NCBI RefSeq assembly: GCF_000012485.1
Contig: NC_007512.1
Location: forward strand, 1,055,001 to 1,119,000
Direction: 5' to 3'
DNA: 64,000 nucleotides
DNA from: Pelodictyon luteolum DSM 273
GTDB lineage: Bacteria; Bacteroidota; Chlorobiia; Chlorobiales; Chlorobiaceae
Within the stretch, counting starts at the first letter, position 1, and each line of letters opens with the position of its first letter. The position numbers were made by a program, and so were the translations under genes. Below are positions 43,288 to 51,420 of this stretch, in pieces. Below the pieces are notes generated by a model. The model was not told where the DNA came from. It was given only the letters and a program-made list of their open reading frames with translations, and searched no databases.

Positions 43288-44370
43288 ATGCAGAAAGGCA
43301 AGCGGTCTGTTTCCAAATGGACGGGATACGTTGGCCTCGGCGCCGGTCTCGCTCTCATTGTTCTTCTGTTCCGTACCATCGACCTGCAGCGTTCGATCGA
43401 ACTCATCAGCTCGATCGGTTTCAGCTCGGTCTTCATCCTCCTGCCTTTTTTTGCCCTTCATTTCTTTGAAACGCTTGCATGGGTGGACGTCTTTCCTCCC
43501 GGTACCAAAGGGATACGGTTCTGGCGGCTCATGAAGATCCAGGTGATTGCAGAAACGGTTTCCATGACCCTGCCTGCAGGTGTTGCGGTGGGCGAGCCCC
43601 TGAGGCCCTATCTCTGCCACCGCCAGATGGGTATCGACACGCCGGTTGCGGTCGCTGCGGTTGCCGTGCGCAAACTGCTGCTCGGCGCCATGCAGGGCGT
43701 CTATACGGTCATCGGGGCCCTTGCGGGGTTCATGCTTCTGCAGCAGGTATCACAGGACCTTACCGGGTTCGGGGGCCTCGGCTACCTTATGCTGGCCGTC
43801 GGCACCGGGGTGTTTCTCATGTTCATGATCTTTCTCCTGCTGATCCTCAACGGCAATTCCGCTACGGCACTGCACCGTATGCTGATGCTTGTGCCGTTCG
43901 AGCGGGCAAGGGCGTGGCTGCTTCTGCGGGAATCGGGTTTCCAGGATACCGACCTGCATCTGCGCAGCTTCAGCAGCTCCTCACCCCTCCGCCTCCTTAA
44001 GGCGACCTTCTGGTACCTTCTCGGCTGGGCAATGCTTGCCTTTGAAAGCTACATCATCCTTCGCCTGCTCGGCGTCGCAATTTCTTTTCCCCAGGTACTT
44101 GCCATCGACACGACGCTCGTCATGCTCCGGGCCGTGTTTTTTTTCATCCCTTCGGGACTCGGCGTCCAGGATCTCGGGTATCTGGCATTCTTTCAGGCAA
44201 TCGGCATTCCGGACGCCATGGCATATGGCGGGGCGTTCATCCTCCTCAGGCGATTCAAGGAGGTGATCTGGTACTCTTCAGGCTATCTCTTGATGTTTCT
44301 CTCGGGGGTGCATATCTCTGATGCAGGGCGTATCGAAGGTCCAGCGCGTGTGAAGGGGGAGCAGCCATGA
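43288..44370 (+). CDS. Flippase-like / lysylphosphatidylglycerol synthase TM-region protein
   Basis: About 360 residues with 8-9 membrane helices, matching the UPF0104 (LPG synthase transmembrane, AglD/YbhN-like) family. Conserved features are SMTLPAGVAVGEPLRPYLCH near the start and FFFIPSGLGVQDLGYLAFFQ near the end. I chose the ATG at 43288; the frame opens 57 codons earlier with an unlikely N-terminus. These proteins move or modify lipid-linked glycans or lipids. It overlaps the next gene by 4 bp (ATGA) at the head of an LPS-type gene set. Confidence 0.75.
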   Translation: MQKGKRSVSKWTGYVGLGAGLALIVLLFRTIDLQRSIELISSIGFSSVFILLPFFALHFFETLAWVDVFPPGTKGIRFWRLMKIQVIAETVSMTLPAGVAVGEPLRPYLCHRQMGIDTPVAVAAVAVRKLLLGAMQGVYTVIGALAGFMLLQQVSQDLTGFGGLGYLMLAVGTGVFLMFMIFLLLILNGNSATALHRMLMLVPFERARAWLLLRESGFQDTDLHLRSFSSSSPLRLLKATFWYLLGWAMLAFESYIILRLLGVAISFPQVLAIDTTLVMLRAVFFFIPSGLGVQDLGYLAFFQAIGIPDAMAYGGAFILLRRFKEVIWYSSGYLLMFLSGVHISDAGRIEGPARVKGEQP

Positions 44371-45335
44371 AGAAGCGTGCGCTTTTCATCTGCGGTTCGA
44401 TGAACCAGACCACCCAGATGCACCAGATAGCCGAGAAGCTGCCTGAGTTCGATCGCTGGTTCTCCCCGTTTTATTCCGACGGCATCCTCGGGGCCGCGGC
44501 AGATGCGGGGCTCCTCGAGTTCACCATCATGGGACACAGCCGCAGGGAACGGGCAGTGAACTACCTGTTGGCAAACGAACTGCAGATTGATGCCGGGGGC
44601 GTCCTTCACGACTATGATCTCGTCGTCACCTGTACGGATCTCATCGTTCCCCGCAACATCCGCACACGCCGCATCGTACTCGTGCAGGAAGGGATGACGG
44701 AGCCCGAGACCGTCCTGTTTCATCTCGCCCGGAATTTCCGGTGGATCCCGCGCTGGATCGCCGGTACGGCGACAACGGGTCTGTCGGGCGCCTACAGCAG
44801 GTTCTGCGTTGCCAGCGAGGGGTACCGGGACCTGTTCATCCGCAAAGGTGTCGATCCCGCAAAGATGGTGGTGACGAGCATGCCGAACTTCGACGACTGC
44901 CGTCGGTACCTCGAAAATGATTTCGAGCACCACGGCTACGTGCTCGCCTGCACCTCCGACAACCGCGAGACCTTCATCTACGAAAACCGGCGCCGGCATA
45001 TCGAGCGCTGCCTTGAACTGGCCGGTGGAGGACAGCTCATCTTCAAGCTGCACCCCAACGAATATGCCCGGCGCGCCACCGCTGAAATAGAGCGCTACGC
45101 TCCCGGGTGCCTCGTCTACAGCGAAGGGCGGACCGAAGAGATGATTGCCAATGCACGGATGTTGATTGCGCAGTTTTCATCCACTATCTTTGTGGGTTCA
45201 GCACTCAAGAAGGAGGTGCATTGCGGACTTTCTTCCGAAGAACTCAAACGGCTCACGCCGGAGCAGAACCGTTCTGCAGCCCGGAGGATAGCCGATGTCT
45301 GCCGTCTTGTAGCCGACGGAAATCCCGACCAGTAA
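44367..45335 (+). CDS. GT-B-like surface polysaccharide transferase (CDP-glycerol transferase/KpsC-like)
   Basis: A 322-residue soluble protein without signal peptide. The N-terminal half has ALFICGSMNQTTQMHQIAEK and LVVTCTDLIVPRNIRTRRIV. The C-terminal half has QLIFKLHPNEYARRATAEIE, a KxHP-type nucleotide-sugar loop as in CDP-glycerol glycerophosphotransferases and KpsC-type transferases, and LIAQFSSTIFVGSALKKEV. I infer a role in LPS or capsule assembly from the neighbours. The donor sugar is unknown. It is coupled to the upstream membrane protein gene. Confidence 0.6.
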   Translation: MKKRALFICGSMNQTTQMHQIAEKLPEFDRWFSPFYSDGILGAAADAGLLEFTIMGHSRRERAVNYLLANELQIDAGGVLHDYDLVVTCTDLIVPRNIRTRRIVLVQEGMTEPETVLFHLARNFRWIPRWIAGTATTGLSGAYSRFCVASEGYRDLFIRKGVDPAKMVVTSMPNFDDCRRYLENDFEHHGYVLACTSDNRETFIYENRRRHIERCLELAGGGQLIFKLHPNEYARRATAEIERYAPGCLVYSEGRTEEMIANARMLIAQFSSTIFVGSALKKEVHCGLSSEELKRLTPEQNRSAARRIADVCRLVADGNPDQ

Positions 45336-45352
45336 ACACCGGACCCTACACC

Positions 45353-46060
45353 ATGCACACTGTTGCCGTCATCCCGGCAAGGGGTGGCTCCAAAGGCCTG
45401 CCCGGTAAGAACATCCACCCTGTGGCGGGCCGCCCTCTCCTCGCCTGGAGCATCATGCAGGCCCGCTCTGCCCATTCTGTCGAGAGGGTCGTTGTGTCGA
45501 CCGATGACGGGGCTATCGCCGATGTTGCCCTTCGGTACGGGGCCGAAGTGGTCCGGCGCCCCCCCGAGCTGTCGGGCGATACCGCCACCTCTGAATCCGC
45601 CATCCTCCACACCCTCGACACCCTTGCCGCCGGCGGTGCCCCGGATCCCGACGCCGTGGTGTTTCTTCAGGCGACCTCTCCGCTCCGGAAGCCCGATGAT
45701 ATCGACCTGGCAGTGGAGCGCTTCATGACGGAGAAAGCCGATTCCCTCATTTCCCTCACGCGTGCAGACGACCTGACCATCTGGGAGGAGGCAGAAACCG
45801 GCTGGCAGAGCGTCAACTTCGACTGGCGGAACCGCGGCATGCGCCAGGACCGTCCGGCGCAGTACATCGAGAATGGCTCCATCTACATATTCAGCCCCCG
45901 TATTCTCAGGGAGACCGGCAATCGCATCGGCGGAAAGCTTGCGGCCTACCCGATGGAGTTCTGGCAGACCTGGGAGATCGACACCGTCGAAGAAATAGCC
46001 TTAATTGAATTCTTTCTGAAGAGCAAAGGGCTTGCGGCCCCACAGCCCGTCAACCCTTAA
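45353..46060 (+). CDS. CMP-sugar synthetase, NeuA family
   Basis: A 235-residue cytidylyltransferase. The CTP loop is VIPARGGSKGLPGKNIHPVA, then RVVVSTDDGAIADVALRYGA and VVFLQATSPLRKPDDIDLAV. C-terminal WEIDTVEEIALIEFFLKSK is typical of the acylneuraminate cytidylyltransferase family. The direct neighbours are KdnB- and KdnA-like genes, so its likely product is CMP-8-amino-3,8-dideoxy-Kdo or a related ulosonic acid. In Shewanella the equivalent step uses a KdsB-type enzyme, so use of a NeuA-type enzyme would be a variation. The ATG at 45353 is the family-like start. Confidence 0.78.
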   Translation: MHTVAVIPARGGSKGLPGKNIHPVAGRPLLAWSIMQARSAHSVERVVVSTDDGAIADVALRYGAEVVRRPPELSGDTATSESAILHTLDTLAAGGAPDPDAVVFLQATSPLRKPDDIDLAVERFMTEKADSLISLTRADDLTIWEEAETGWQSVNFDWRNRGMRQDRPAQYIENGSIYIFSPRILRETGNRIGGKLAAYPMEFWQTWEIDTVEEIALIEFFLKSKGLAAPQPVNP

Positions 46061-46079
46061 CCACCAACCCGAATAACCC

Positions 46080-47210
46080 ATGCAATTCTTTCTTTCCACG
46101 GACATCACCATCGGGGTGCATGAAGCGCTCTCGATCCATCCGCACCTGGCATCTTTGCGGGTTTCACGTCCAGGCATCATCCATGATGCCGCCATTGCCG
46201 ATTCCCCCTATTTCAGGGACGTATTGAAGAACCTCACGGCAGCCAGTCCCGGGGCCGTCGTCTACTGCAACGACTTCAAGGGTGAGCCGACCTACCGCCA
46301 TCTTGAGGATGTCGCCGGTTTTTTCCGCCCGAAAGCGATTGACTCCGTCATCGCCATCGGCGGCGGCAGCACCATGGACCTTGGCAAGGGCATCGCCCTT
46401 CTCATGACAAACGAGGTGCCGGCTCTTTCCCTGAAAGGGTTCCCGGCCGATGTCCTTGACCCGCTTCCGCTCATCACCGTGCCCTCCCTTCTCGGCAGCG
46501 GTGCGGAGGTCAGCTACAATGCCGTCTTCATCGACGAGGACGCCGGGCGCAAGCTCGGCATCAACAGCCGGAAGAACTTCCCGAAAAAGTGCGTCATCGA
46601 CCCCCAGCTCTCCATGACTGCGCCGACGGAGAGCGTCATCGCCTCGGCGATGGACAGCCTGGTGCACTGTGTCGACAGCTTCGGTTCCGTGAAGCATACC
46701 CCGCTGAGCAGGATTTTCTCCATAGAAGGGTTCCGCCGCACCTTCTATGCTCTGGTGCAGGACCAGCTCGACCGGGCAGAGTCGAGAATCGACCTTGCCA
46801 TCGGCAGCGTCTGCGGTACGGCTGCGCTCATGAACTCCGGAGACGGCCCGACCAACGGCTTTGCATACTACCTCGGTGTCCGGCACCGGGTGCCGCACGG
46901 CCTTGCCGGCGCAATCTTCCTCAAGGAGGTCATGCGCTACAACCATCTGCAGGGATATGATAAATACGCAATGCTGAACCCCACCGGAGCCTGCAGCACT
47001 CAGAGTGACGCCACCGCAGAGCTTCTTGCCGAGATGGACACCATCTATCGTCGTTACCGTATTGCGAACCTGGTGCCATACGGCTACGGCAGCGGCAACG
47101 CTGCTGAGTTTGCCCGCGAAGCTTCGGGTGCCCTGCAGGGGTCGTTTTCCGGCAACCCTGTTCCATTTGACGGCGCTGCTGCTGAGGCGGTGGTCCGCAA
47201 TCTGGTCTGA
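46080..47210 (+). CDS. kdnB: KdnB-like iron-containing dehydrogenase (3-deoxy-octulosonate 8-oxidase type)
   Basis: A 376-residue group III metal ADH. The nucleotide motif is VIAIGGGSTMDLGKGIALLM and the metal histidines lie in MDSLVHCVDSFGS and VRHRVPHGLAGAIFLKEV. The sequence is much diverged from the butanol dehydrogenase at 13238-14425. It is followed by a KdnA-like aminotransferase, the arrangement of the Shewanella oneidensis Kdo8N pathway, where KdnB oxidises C-8 of Kdo. I assign the name mainly by that pairing; the enzyme could act on another sugar acid. Confidence 0.68.
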   Translation: MQFFLSTDITIGVHEALSIHPHLASLRVSRPGIIHDAAIADSPYFRDVLKNLTAASPGAVVYCNDFKGEPTYRHLEDVAGFFRPKAIDSVIAIGGGSTMDLGKGIALLMTNEVPALSLKGFPADVLDPLPLITVPSLLGSGAEVSYNAVFIDEDAGRKLGINSRKNFPKKCVIDPQLSMTAPTESVIASAMDSLVHCVDSFGSVKHTPLSRIFSIEGFRRTFYALVQDQLDRAESRIDLAIGSVCGTAALMNSGDGPTNGFAYYLGVRHRVPHGLAGAIFLKEVMRYNHLQGYDKYAMLNPTGACSTQSDATAELLAEMDTIYRRYRIANLVPYGYGSGNAAEFAREASGALQGSFSGNPVPFDGAAAEAVVRNLV

Positions 47211-47249
47211 ATCGAACATCATCAACATAACAATCAACCACATACCATT

Positions 47250-48407
47250 ATGGCTGGCGCAGAACTGATCGGCCGCGAAGAACTCGCTGAAATACAGGAG
47301 CTGTTCAACAAAGAGAAGGTGAACCTCTACCGCTACGGCGGGGGCAATTACAAGGCACGGGAGTTTGAGGAGAAATTCGCGGCATGGATGGGGGTGAAAT
47401 ACGCCCACGCCGTGTCGTCGGGAACGGCGGCCATCCACTGCGCGCTTGCCGGTTCCGGCATCGGACCGGGAGACGAGGTGATCACGACAGCATGGACCTT
47501 CATCGCCCCCATCGAAGCAATCAGCGCCCTCGGTGCTGTTCCTGTCCCCGTTGAGCTTGATGAAACCTACCACCTCGATCCTCTTGAGGTTGAAAAGGCC
47601 ATAACCCCGAAAACAAAGGCGGTTGTTGCCGTTCCCATGTGGGCATCGCCGAAGATGGATGAGCTTGCCGAGATCTGCCGACGTCACAACCTGACGCTTG
47701 TCGAGGATGCCGCACAGGCGCTCGGGGCTACCTACAAAGGCAGGAAGCTCGGCACCATTGGCCGTGTCGGTTCGTTCTCGTTCGATGCAGGCAAGACGCT
47801 GCATACCGGAGAGGGCGGCATCATCATCACCAACGATCGTGACATCTACGACCGTGCAGCAGAGTTTTCCGACCACGGACACATGCACCTCGAGGGCCTG
47901 CCGCGCGGCAAGGATCCACGCCGGGCTAAAGGGCTCAACCTGCGCCTGAGTGAAGTGACCGCCGCCATCGGTCTCGGCCAGCTTTCCAAAATCGACTTCA
48001 TCCTCCGGAAAGCCAAAGAGAACAAGAAACAGATCAAGGACGCCATCCGGCACCTCCCGAACATCACCCTCCGTCCGTTTGCCGACGAGGATGGTTCTCA
48101 GGGCGATACCCTGATCTTCCGGGTCCGCGACCGTGAGGCGGCTCTCGGCTTCGAAGCGCATCTTATGGGGAAAGGATTCGGCACGAAAATCCTGCCCGAA
48201 GCCCTTGACTGGCACTTCGCCGGTGTCTGGGACCACCTTCTGAAGGCCTATGACCGTTACAGCGACAAAGACCTTGAGTCGCTCTGGCCGAAAACCGGCG
48301 CAATGCTCCGCAGCAGCATCTGCCTGAACATTCCGGTCCTCATGGATGATGACACGATAGCGCGGTTGAGCGCTGCCATCATTGCAGCGGCTGAAGAGAT
48401 GGGATAG
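47250..48407 (+). CDS. kdnA: KdnA-like aminotransferase (8-amino-3,8-dideoxy-octulosonate)
   Basis: A 385-residue DegT/DnrJ/EryC1-family PLP enzyme. The PLP lysine is in SFSFDAGKTLHTGEGGIIIT; other conserved segments are HAVSSGTAAIHCALAGSGIG, LVEDAAQALGATYKGRKLGT and FSDHGHMHLEG. The motif runs FSDHGH..., GLNLRLSEVTAAIGLGQLSKID resemble Shewanella KdnA closely by memory. Together with KdnB and the NeuA-like enzyme it would make CMP-8-amino-Kdo, an LPS core sugar that adds positive charge. The terminator lies 45 bp downstream. Confidence 0.72.
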   Translation: MAGAELIGREELAEIQELFNKEKVNLYRYGGGNYKAREFEEKFAAWMGVKYAHAVSSGTAAIHCALAGSGIGPGDEVITTAWTFIAPIEAISALGAVPVPVELDETYHLDPLEVEKAITPKTKAVVAVPMWASPKMDELAEICRRHNLTLVEDAAQALGATYKGRKLGTIGRVGSFSFDAGKTLHTGEGGIIITNDRDIYDRAAEFSDHGHMHLEGLPRGKDPRRAKGLNLRLSEVTAAIGLGQLSKIDFILRKAKENKKQIKDAIRHLPNITLRPFADEDGSQGDTLIFRVRDREAALGFEAHLMGKGFGTKILPEALDWHFAGVWDHLLKAYDRYSDKDLESLWPKTGAMLRSSICLNIPVLMDDDTIARLSAAIIAAAEEMG

Positions 48408-48452
48408 CAGGGGAGGGTATGCTGGATGGTCCGCATGAAAGCGGGTATAAAG

Positions 48453-48488
48453 AACAACAGCCTGTCGTTACGGACAGGCTGTTGTGTT
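48453..48488 (+). terminator. Hairpin terminator after kdnA
   Basis: A 13-bp perfect stem (ACAACAGCCTGTC with GACAGGCTGTTGT) and a 6-nt loop, followed by GTTGTTGG. It closes the Kdo8N-type operon. Confidence 0.75.
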
Positions 48489-48706
48489 GTTGGACACTGC
48501 CATTACCCATCCTCTGCCAGACACCCACCCCGGCAGAGGGGGGGGCGCTTCAGACCTGGCATCCGCTTCGTGAAGCACTGCTTATCCAGGGAACCATGAC
48601 CCTGGAGGCCGGCATCTGTGGTCACATTCATTTTCCGGGCTGTTCGATCGGCGGCTTTCTCTTCTGCCAGTGTACGTTCTGTCGGGCGAAAAACGTTGAA
48701 TGGTAC

Positions 48707-49333
48707 TCAATAGTACCATGCCACTCCGGCCACGATGGCTGAGGATTCGATGCCGGCGTTCGCCCGGTCGGCGATATTGCCGTGCGAGAGATGTCTGAAC
48801 CGGTAGCCGGTAAAGATTGCCATATCAGGTGATACGCGGTACTGGAGCCCTGCGCCTGCATGCGTGAGGAAGTTGAACCCCGAATGGCCCTGCTCCAGCG
48901 TGTCTATGCTGAGGTACATAGGCGCAATACCTGTTTCGGTATAGATCTCTATGGAGCGGTTCAGGGTATGCAGGTATCGCAGGCCGAGTCCGCAACCCGT
49001 TTCGACGCCGGTTTCCGGGTCCATGATGGTGTTGACGAATGGTTCTAGGGTAAACTGCAGCGAACTGCTGTTCCCCTTGATGCCGAAGAGCGGGTTCATG
49101 TTGAACCCGATTCTGACGAAAGCCGGGATAGCGGTGAGGCCATCGTGTGTTTCTTTCAGCGATCCCCACATGTAGCCGCTCCCGATGGCCAGTTCGGTGC
49201 GGTAGCTTCCGGGTGCTGTGTCCCTGTTTTCGTCTTGTTCGGATTCTGCGGCATTGCCTGTAACGGGAAGCAAGAGCCATACGGCCAGAAAGATGGCAAG
49301 AAGCCTGCTGCAGGGGTTAGTGTTCAGCTGCAT
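48707..49333 (-). CDS. pagL: PagL-like lipid A 3-O-deacylase (acyloxyacyl hydrolase family)
   Basis: A 208-residue outer-membrane enzyme. Signal peptide residues 1-28 (MQLNTNPCSRLLAIFLAVWL...) are followed by a beta-barrel pattern. The C-terminal segment RFRHLSHGNIADRANAGIES carries a His (about 181), Ser (about 183) and Glu (about 196) like the PagL catalytic triad. The ATG at 49333 is used, 18 codons inside the open frame, where the signal peptide begins. It removes the 3-O acyl chain of lipid A. It follows the Kdo8N genes but on the other strand, so it is a separate unit, though the theme is shared LPS modification. Confidence 0.82.
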   Translation of the reverse strand: MQLNTNPCSRLLAIFLAVWLLLPVTGNAAESEQDENRDTAPGSYRTELAIGSGYMWGSLKETHDGLTAIPAFVRIGFNMNPLFGIKGNSSSLQFTLEPFVNTIMDPETGVETGCGLGLRYLHTLNRSIEIYTETGIAPMYLSIDTLEQGHSGFNFLTHAGAGLQYRVSPDMAIFTGYRFRHLSHGNIADRANAGIESSAIVAGVAWYY

Positions 49334-49627
49334 GGTGAATGGTTGTTTTCGTGTGCAAATGGAGGCCTGTTGTGGTCGGTTCTCCAATTAATTGCTGCAA
49401 CTTCAGTGCCACAGTGAAAGGCGTGGCAGGCTGCATCGGGGTATCGGCACGTCGGAAATCAAGGATGTGCTGTTTCTTTGTGTCCCTTAGCCTCAATCTG
49501 GCGAAGGGCTTCGATGATATCGTGAGCAGTTGCTTCTGCAATGGGGCGAGATCCGGGGAGCGGGAGGATATATCGCTTCATGCGGGAATGAATCATACGG
49601 GCGTGGCCTTTGGAGCAGTCCGTAGCG

Positions 49628-50035
49628 ATGCCCGACTATGACTTGCGCGAACCAACGGCAGTCAAGATGACGGTATACGGAAGCGTCGTGGACCCTGCAT
49701 ACAGCAGAATGCTGATTCAGAAAACCGACTTGCCGCTCGATGAAATTCTTGCCTTGGACCGTGTCCGGAAAAAGTTGCCGCTTGCTGATGATGTGATTAA
49801 ACGCTTGCGACGCGATGGCCTCATTGAAGGGCGCAAACCAAATCTCTTTGTGTCCGCTTCTCTAGCAACCGTAACTGCCCGCAAAGCTGAATACATCAGG
49901 GCAAGAGCGCAGGATGACGACTATTATTGCAAACTCATTACCGATTATCTGAAGAAGTTCGGCGGAGCGTCACGGAAGGAAATCGACAGACCTCTTGTTG
50001 CCAAATTAAGTGAAGCTCTGGGTGGGCCAAAGTCA
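49628..50035 (+). pseudogene. Truncated COG2865-type ATP-binding regulator (AlbA/HATPase_c_4 protein)
   Basis: The protein fragment MPDYDLREPTAVKMTVYGSV, then SRMLIQKTDLPLDEILALDR, LRRDGLIEGRKPNLFVSA and YLKKFGGASRKEIDRPLV matches the C-terminal part of the long (about 450-570 residue) ATP-binding putative transcriptional regulators of COG2865. The N-terminal AlbA and ATPase domains are absent upstream. The C-terminal winged helix breaks off near 50035, where the frame continues into unrelated sequence before the antitoxin start. The remnant is therefore probably inactive. Its neighbours (TA pair, tRNA) suggest a decayed accessory element. Confidence 0.7.
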
Positions 50036-50128
50036 GGGGGAGTGAGTCGAGATGGCGGAGTTTTTCTTTGCGTGGGGTTGTTATGGGTTGCAATAAGTAT
50101 TACTTTTTGTCTAAAAGGAGAGTGGGTT

Positions 50129-50398
50129 ATGTCACAGACAAGAGGCGTCAAACTAGACGACACCATACAGCAACGGCTTACTGCGCTGGCTCGTATCCGC
50201 GACAGGTCGCCGCACTGGCTGATGTGCAAAGCAATCGAAACATTCCTTGAGCGCGAAGAAAAGTATGAGCGCGAAAAACGCGAGGATATGGAGCGTTGGG
50301 AGCGTTATCAATTAACCGGCGAGGCGGTGTCCCATGAGAAAGCTGCTGAATGGCTTGAAAATCTGGCGCAGGGGAAGGTGATCTCTTGCCCCAAATAA
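50129..50398 (+). CDS. CopG/ParD-like antitoxin
   Basis: 89 residues from an ATG preceded by AAAGGAGAG. The N-terminus MSQTRGVKLDDTIQQRLTAL resembles a ribbon-helix-helix strand-helix, followed by ARIRDRSPHWLMCKAIETFL, the RHH helix 2 region. The charged, flexible C-terminus (RWERYQLTGEAVSHEKAAEW) is typical of toxin-binding tails. The stop codon overlaps the start of a ParE/RelE-type toxin gene, the standard TA arrangement. RHH dimers normally autorepress their promoter, and the antitoxin neutralises the toxin. Confidence 0.85.
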   Translation: MSQTRGVKLDDTIQQRLTALARIRDRSPHWLMCKAIETFLEREEKYEREKREDMERWERYQLTGEAVSHEKAAEWLENLAQGKVISCPK

Positions 50399-50676
50399 AA
50401 TGGCTTCCAGAGGCATTAGCCGATGTTGAGCGGCTGTATGTATTCTTGTACGAGAAAAGCCCTCTTGCGGCAGCCCGAGCAGCAAAGTCCATTCTGGACG
50501 GAGCGGGAATATTGACCTCAATGCCAGACATTGGACGTCCGATGGAAGACGACACTGGCAGGCGGGAATGGGTCGTGTCCTTTGGCGCCGGGGCTTTTGT
50601 CCTTCGCTATATGCGGAGTGAAAACGATACGGTTGTCATTATTCGGGTCTGGCACAGCAAAGGAAATAGAACATAG
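50386..50676 (+). CDS. ParE/RelE-family toxin
   Basis: A 96-residue small basic protein of the RelE/ParE superfamily. It has PQIKWLPEALADVERLYVFL, ARAAKSILDGAGILTSMPDI, GRPMEDDTGRREWVV and FGAGAFVLRYMRSENDTVVI, ending HSKGNR. Helix 1 and the C-terminal strands match ParE. It starts at TTG (50386), 13 bp inside the antitoxin gene, with GGGGAAGG as ribosome binding site. ParE-type toxins act on DNA gyrase, RelE types on mRNA; this one looks more ParE-like. Confidence 0.85.
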   Translation: MPQIKWLPEALADVERLYVFLYEKSPLAAARAAKSILDGAGILTSMPDIGRPMEDDTGRREWVVSFGAGAFVLRYMRSENDTVVIIRVWHSKGNRT

Positions 50677-50790
50677 GGCACTGTGCGGATTTGAGAAAAG
50701 AGATGGCAGGCGGGCAAAGTTTTCGACATCACTGATTGCACCGAAAAGACGCGGCGGGCGGACAGTGGAGCGGTGTGTCCGGGCATCGTA

Positions 50791-50849
50791 GGTATATTTT
50801 GTGCGGCCGACTAAGGTGGTGAGCTTGAGATATACCATAAAAATATACC
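50791..50849. repeat. 10-bp inverted repeat after the TA operon
   Basis: GGTATATTTT and AAAATATACC, perfect, 39 bp apart. It lies between parE and tRNA-Cys in an otherwise uncoding 290 bp. Confidence 0.5.
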
Positions 50850-50905
50850 TATACGACAGACAATCCAAGCAAATCAGGGCAACCTTATGAGGACTCAGAA
50901 ACAGC

Positions 50906-50931
50906 AAAACCCCTGATTTTACAGGGGTTTT
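50906..50931. terminator. Bidirectional rho-independent terminator
   Basis: A 10-bp perfect stem (AAAACCCCTG with CAGGGGTTTT) and a 6-nt loop, with A- and T-runs on either side. It serves the TA pair on the plus strand and tRNA-Cys on the minus strand. Confidence 0.85.
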
Positions 50932-50964
50932 GAAGGCTTGAGGCTTCTCTATGTAAACCTCTCC

Positions 50965-51038
50965 TGGAGGCGAAGAGCGGACTCGAACCGCTGTACGAGG
51001 TTTTGCAGACCTCTGCCTAGCCACTCGGCCACTTCGCC
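50965..51038 (-). tRNA. tRNA-Cys (anticodon GCA)
   Basis: A 74-nt tRNA with encoded CCA on the minus strand. The acceptor GGCGAAG pairs with CTTCGCC. The D-arm is GGCCGAGTGGCTAGGC, the anticodon loop CTGCAAA holds GCA, and the T-loop is GGTTCGAGTCC. All four stems pair. It borders the accessory patch at 49.6-50.9 kb. Confidence 0.97.
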
Positions 51039-51420
51039 GGAAAAGGAGAGAATAGGTAACAAAAATTATGCTTTAATGCAAATTTATAAACGTTCATACC
51101 GCAAACAACGCCCCTCTTCTGCTCTGCATCTGATACTGCTGCATTTCTGACACTACTGCTCCTTTTTAGATCATTGACCGAAACAATCGGAATTTTCGAT
51201 TTCATGGCTTTTATGGGAGTATTTCCCGATATCCCTGAAATCCCGCCATTCCAATTTCAGATAACTGCAATATCTATAAGCGAATAGCACATCCGTTGCT
51301 GTTGAATTCTATTGCTGGCATGAATATTGCTTAAACAGAGGCGTAGGGTACTGGGCTGATTCTGGCGGTTTCACTGCCCGGAATTCTGCTCGCCTGTCAA
51401 AGAATTAAACGCAACGTCTT
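51039..51420. other. Intergenic region with tRNA-Cys and exopolysaccharide promoters
   Basis: About 380 bp, AT-rich near the tRNA (GGTAACAAAAATTATGCTTTAATGC), which should hold the tRNA promoter on the minus strand. The right half contains the sigma-54-type site at 51316-51331 for the plus-strand cluster. No ORF is convincing. Confidence 0.5.
51316..51331 (+). promoter_or_regulatory. Candidate sigma-54 promoter for the polysaccharide cluster
   Basis: TGGCAT-GAATA-TTGCT matches the -24/-12 consensus TGGCAC-N5-TTGC[AT] with invariant GG and GC separated by exactly 10 bp. It lies 90 bp before the ATG of the first gene of the cluster. Confidence 0.6.

Noticed and set aside
46164-48236. 690-residue minus-strand ORF opposite kdnA and kdnB
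   Set aside because: The sense genes have catalytic motifs throughout; this is a composition artefact of GC-rich codons.
49440-49600. Short (about 40-45 residue) minus-strand ORF starting MKRYILPLPGSRPIAEATAH
   Set aside because: Plausible composition but too short, with no context or family; it could be a remnant of the accessory patch.
49610-50398. Single 262-residue fusion of the regulator fragment and the antitoxin
   Set aside because: The antitoxin has its own Shine-Dalgarno and ATG; the upstream part is a remnant that is only by chance in the same frame.
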